From: Polynucleobacter sp. MWH-Berg-3C6
GTDB lineage: Bacteria; Pseudomonadota; Gammaproteobacteria; Burkholderiales; Burkholderiaceae
DNA: 64,000 nt
Direction of reading: 5' to 3'
Assembly: GCF_018881855.1 (NCBI RefSeq)
Contig: NZ_JACVPN010000001.1
Coordinates: forward strand, 496,001-560,000
Numbering within the stretch: the stretch's first letter is position 1; the number at the start of each line of letters is the position of its first letter. The position numbers and the translations under genes are program-made. Below the pieces are notes generated by a model. It was not told where the DNA came from and did no database searches. It saw only the letters and a program-made list of their open reading frames with translations. This document shows positions 61,663-64,000 of this stretch, piece after piece.

Positions 61663-62484
61663 ATGGCCACCGTTCTCGTATTTGATATTGAAACTATTCC
61701 TGATGTAGCTGGAATACGGCGTCTGGAAGATTACCCAGACACCATGAGCGATGCCGAGGTAGCGGCTAAAGCCATGGCTGAGAGAGCGGCTAAAACAGGC
61801 AGCGAGTTTCTGCCACTCTTCCTGCAAAAAATTGTGGCTATTTCTTGTGTGATTCGCAGAACAACCAAAGAGGGTGCTCCACAAATTAAGGTAGGCACCT
61901 TAGGTACGCCGCAAGATGATGAGAAGGTGTTGATTCAGGCCTTCTTCGATCTGATTGAGAAGTACACACCCCAATTAGTCTCTTGGAACGGTAGCGGCTT
62001 TGATCTACCGGTACTTCACTACCGCGCATTAGCTAATCATATTCAGGCGCCACGCTACTGGGAGATGGGTGAGAGCCAAGAGGCCGATAGCCGCGACTTT
62101 AAATGGAATAACTACATCAGTCGTTATCACATGCGACATCTCGACATGATGGATCTTTTAGCCAAATTTAATGGCAGAGCCAATGCGCCTCTAGATGGCT
62201 TAGCAAAGCTCTGTGGTTTCCCGGGGAAGATGGGTATGGATGGTAGTCAGGTATGGCCTGCATATCAGGACGGCAAGATTGATGAAATTCGTCGCTATTG
62301 CGAGACCGATGTTGTGAATACTTATCTCATGTATTGCCGTTTTCAATTGCTACGTGGCGGCTTCTCTCTCGATGAATACAAAGAAGAAATTGACTTTGTA
62401 AAAGCCTATTTGGAAAAAGAGGCCAAAGAGCCCAATGGTGGCCAGTGGCAAGAATATCTCCAAGGTTTTGCAGCGGATGCGTAG
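61663..62484 (+). CDS. PolB-like 3'-5' exonuclease (DEDDy type)
   Basis: A 273-residue RNase-H-fold exonuclease. FDIET (Asp8, Glu10) is motif Exo I. SWNGSGFDLPVLHYR is Exo II with its Asn/Asp. RYCETDVVNTY (Tyr212, Asp216) is Exo III in the DEDDy form. It resembles the predicted 3'-5' exonuclease family related to PolB and DUF-type ribonuclease H-like proteins. It lies between nlpD and rlmD, and its last eight bases overlap the rlmD start. The substrate may be DNA or RNA; no polymerase domain is present. Confidence 0.88.
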   Translation: MATVLVFDIETIPDVAGIRRLEDYPDTMSDAEVAAKAMAERAAKTGSEFLPLFLQKIVAISCVIRRTTKEGAPQIKVGTLGTPQDDEKVLIQAFFDLIEKYTPQLVSWNGSGFDLPVLHYRALANHIQAPRYWEMGESQEADSRDFKWNNYISRYHMRHLDMMDLLAKFNGRANAPLDGLAKLCGFPGKMGMDGSQVWPAYQDGKIDEIRRYCETDVVNTYLMYCRFQLLRGGFSLDEYKEEIDFVKAYLEKEAKEPNGGQWQEYLQGFAADA

Positions 62485-63901
62485 AGGCGATAAGCCAGTC
62501 AATATCGAAGTGACTGAGCCGGTAAGAGTTGAAGCCCTCGATTTAGATGCCCAAGGTATTGCCCGCTTGGCGCCAAACGAAGAAGAGTTGATTCAAGGCC
62601 AAAGTGGCAAAGTCATTTTTATTCAGGGCGCATTGCCTACTGAGCTGGTGACTTACACCGTCACCAGTGATAAAGCCCGGTTTAGTAAAGCGAAAGTACG
62701 ACAGATTTTTAAGCCTGCAGTATTTAGGGCAGAGCCTAAGTGTGCAGCCTTTGGTATTTGTGGTGGTTGCACCATGCAGCACTTAGATATTCGTGCGCAG
62801 GTGGCAATGAAGCAGCGCGTCCTCGAAGATGATCTGCGGCATATTGCTAAGACCAAGCCCCAAGAAATTTTGCGACCCATGGGTGGTCCTACCTGGGAAT
62901 ATCGTCACCGCGCACGCTTAAGTGCGGTAAATCGCTCGATTAAAAAAGGCACAGTGCTCATTGGCTTTCATGAAGGTAAAAGTAGTTATGTAGCTGATAT
63001 GCTGGCATGTGAGATTCTGCCAAAGCATATATCTGATTTATTGCCTGAGCTGCGTAAATTAGTCATGGGCTTATCTATCGTAGATCGTATGCCGCAAATT
63101 GAAATTGCAGTAGGTGAGCCAGAGGAACCCTTTTCCGAGGATCCCAAGAAATCAAAACCAGTCACTGCATTGGTCTTTCGTACTCTGAATCCATTAACTA
63201 CAGATGATGAGCAGCTATTACGCCAATTCGCGGATCGTCATCAGGTCTGGATCTGGCTACAGCCCAAAGGCATTGAAACCGTAGCCCCGTTCTATCCAGA
63301 GACCGGCAAGCTTTGTTACCGTCTGCCTGAGTTTGAAATCGAGATGCCATTTAAGCCGGCTGATTTCACGCAAGTGAATCATATGATGAATCGTGCACTA
63401 GTGAGTAGGGCGATTCGGTTGTTAGAAGTAAAAAAAACTGATCGTGTATTGGATTTATTTTGCGGACTTGGTAACTTCACATTACCACTTGCTAGAAAAG
63501 CAAATGAAGTGTTAGGTATAGAGGGTTTAGAAACCTTGACGACCCGCGCAAAAGAAAATGCAGTACATAATAATTTAGCCAACACGGTCAGCTTCATGAA
63601 AAGCGATTTGTTTGAAGTCACCCCAGAAACAATCGCATCTTGGGGTAGGGCAGAGCGCTGGCTCATGGATCCGCCTCGTGAAGGTGCGATGGAAATCTGC
63701 AAAGCGCTTGCAGAATTGCATAATCAAAAGAGTGATTTACTTCCGCAACGGATTGTGTACGTCTCCTGCAATCCCAAAACATTAGCTAGGGATGTGGAGA
63801 TTTTGTGTCATCACGCCGGCTATACGCTCAGTAGTGCTGGCATCGTCAATATGTTCCCCCACACCTCCCATGTGGAATCGATGGCAGTTTTTGATCGTTA
63901 A
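62477..63901 (+). CDS. rlmD: 23S rRNA (uracil(1939)-C(5))-methyltransferase
   Basis: A 474-residue SAM-dependent RNA methyltransferase. I choose ATG 62477 (overlap with exonuclease by eight bases); the ORF is open to 62435 but starts within the exonuclease without a ribosome site. An N-terminal TRAM domain (about residues 6-70) precedes four cysteines, Cys89, Cys95, Cys98 and Cys178, which match the 4Fe-4S site. The SAM motif is LDLFCGLGNFTLPLARKA, and the nucleophile is Cys431 in VYVSCNPKTLARD. Length fits RlmD/RumA. It modifies U1939 of 23S rRNA. Confidence 0.94.
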   Translation: MRRGDKPVNIEVTEPVRVEALDLDAQGIARLAPNEEELIQGQSGKVIFIQGALPTELVTYTVTSDKARFSKAKVRQIFKPAVFRAEPKCAAFGICGGCTMQHLDIRAQVAMKQRVLEDDLRHIAKTKPQEILRPMGGPTWEYRHRARLSAVNRSIKKGTVLIGFHEGKSSYVADMLACEILPKHISDLLPELRKLVMGLSIVDRMPQIEIAVGEPEEPFSEDPKKSKPVTALVFRTLNPLTTDDEQLLRQFADRHQVWIWLQPKGIETVAPFYPETGKLCYRLPEFEIEMPFKPADFTQVNHMMNRALVSRAIRLLEVKKTDRVLDLFCGLGNFTLPLARKANEVLGIEGLETLTTRAKENAVHNNLANTVSFMKSDLFEVTPETIASWGRAERWLMDPPREGAMEICKALAELHNQKSDLLPQRIVYVSCNPKTLARDVEILCHHAGYTLSSAGIVNMFPHTSHVESMAVFDR

Positions 63902-63958
63902 AACTAGCCTAATTCCCTGATTTAGAAACATTTTTTGGTAAAAATCGCGCTAATTTAG

Positions 63959-63982
63959 TGCATCGCGCATATTTGCGGTGCA
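63959..63982. promoter_or_regulatory. Inverted repeat upstream of the next gene outside the window
   Basis: TGCATCGC (63959-63966) and GCGGTGCA (63975-63982) form a dyad of eight positions with one G-T, spaced by eight bases. The half-site TGCACC-like form is similar to NtrC half-sites, but the spacing is longer than the usual NtrC palindrome. Confidence 0.3.
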
Positions 63983-64000
63983 AGTGACCCATCGGCCTAA

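Noticed and set aside
1..64000. CRISPR arrays, transposases, integrases, tRNA genes, prophage
   Set aside because: I looked in the intergenic regions and ORFs and saw no direct-repeat arrays, no transposase motifs, no tRNA-like cloverleaf and no phage genes. A computed search (tRNAscan, CRISPRCas finder) could still find something I missed.

Overview
The window looks like a chromosomal segment of a small-genome freshwater betaproteobacterium (Burkholderiaceae), most likely Polynucleobacter or a close relative. This is inferred from gene content and order. Moderate GC, short intergenic gaps and frequent stop/start overlaps suggest a streamlined genome. There are five Bug/TctC-type periplasmic solute receptors without their membrane partners. 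The blocks trxA-rho-rpmE2, dnaX-ybaB-recR (with the 4.5S RNA gene beside it), a RecB-type nuclease plus UvrD-type helicase pair, and surE-pcm-nlpD-(exonuclease)-rlmD are in typical betaproteobacterial arrangements. I see no tRNA or rRNA gene, transposase, integrase, prophage or CRISPR array, and no gene-free stretch longer than about 270 bases.

Layout. 1-9.6 kb: end of an MBL-fold ribonuclease, LOG-family hydrolase, a degenerate ion-channel-like protein, a BaiN-type flavoprotein, TerC, a Bug receptor, truncated haemoglobin, a phasin-like protein, a lipoprotein plus TIGR02450 pair, a Tat-exported FAH-family enzyme and a four-domain rhodanese. 9.6-15.8 kb: Bug receptor, tiny Hc1-like basic protein, DUF1330, cupin, SelD, DEAD-box helicase, thioesterase, GNAT enzyme and an exported protein with an internal duplication. 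15.8-20.8 kb: metal and oxyanion uptake (TupA-like receptor, ModE-like regulator and ModA without permease or ATPase genes; then Fur-box-feoA-feoB). 20.9-27 kb: cytochrome c5, haloacid dehalogenase, Bug receptors, SemiSWEET, FAH enzyme, alpha/beta hydrolase lipoprotein, and DUF5993-dsbB, where the 52-residue DUF5993 gene overlaps dsbB.

27-31 kb holds four consecutive lipoprotein genes (COG3014, YcfL, LpoB, unknown) that probably serve peptidoglycan synthesis. 31-36.5 kb: MATE exporter, ArnT-like glycosyltransferase, then rpmE2, rho and trxA on the minus strand with visible intrinsic terminators. 36.6-43.2 kb: the AddB-like and AddA-like recombination nuclease subunits. 43.2-45.3 kb: a Bug receptor translationally coupled to a tartrate/malate-type dehydrogenase. 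45.4-47.5 kb: an SOS cassette with a clear LexA box, umuD, umuC and a 43-residue membrane peptide gene. 47.6-51.7 kb: UPF0114, YkgJ, 4.5S RNA (minus strand), dnaX, ybaB, recR and an orphan ParD-like antitoxin.

51.9-59.4 kb: an OprB-type porin and a complete CzcCBA/CusCBA-type tripartite metal efflux operon, whose leader can form two mutually exclusive hairpins. 59.4-64 kb: surE-pcm-nlpD, tightly overlapping, followed by a DEDDy exonuclease and rlmD, with rpoS absent from the place it often occupies. Most of the window is housekeeping. I do not see a clear new multi-gene defence or mobile system. The best candidates for undescribed biology are the four-lipoprotein operon, the metal-efflux leader, the small protein after umuDC and the orphan molybdate/tungstate receptor-regulator cluster.
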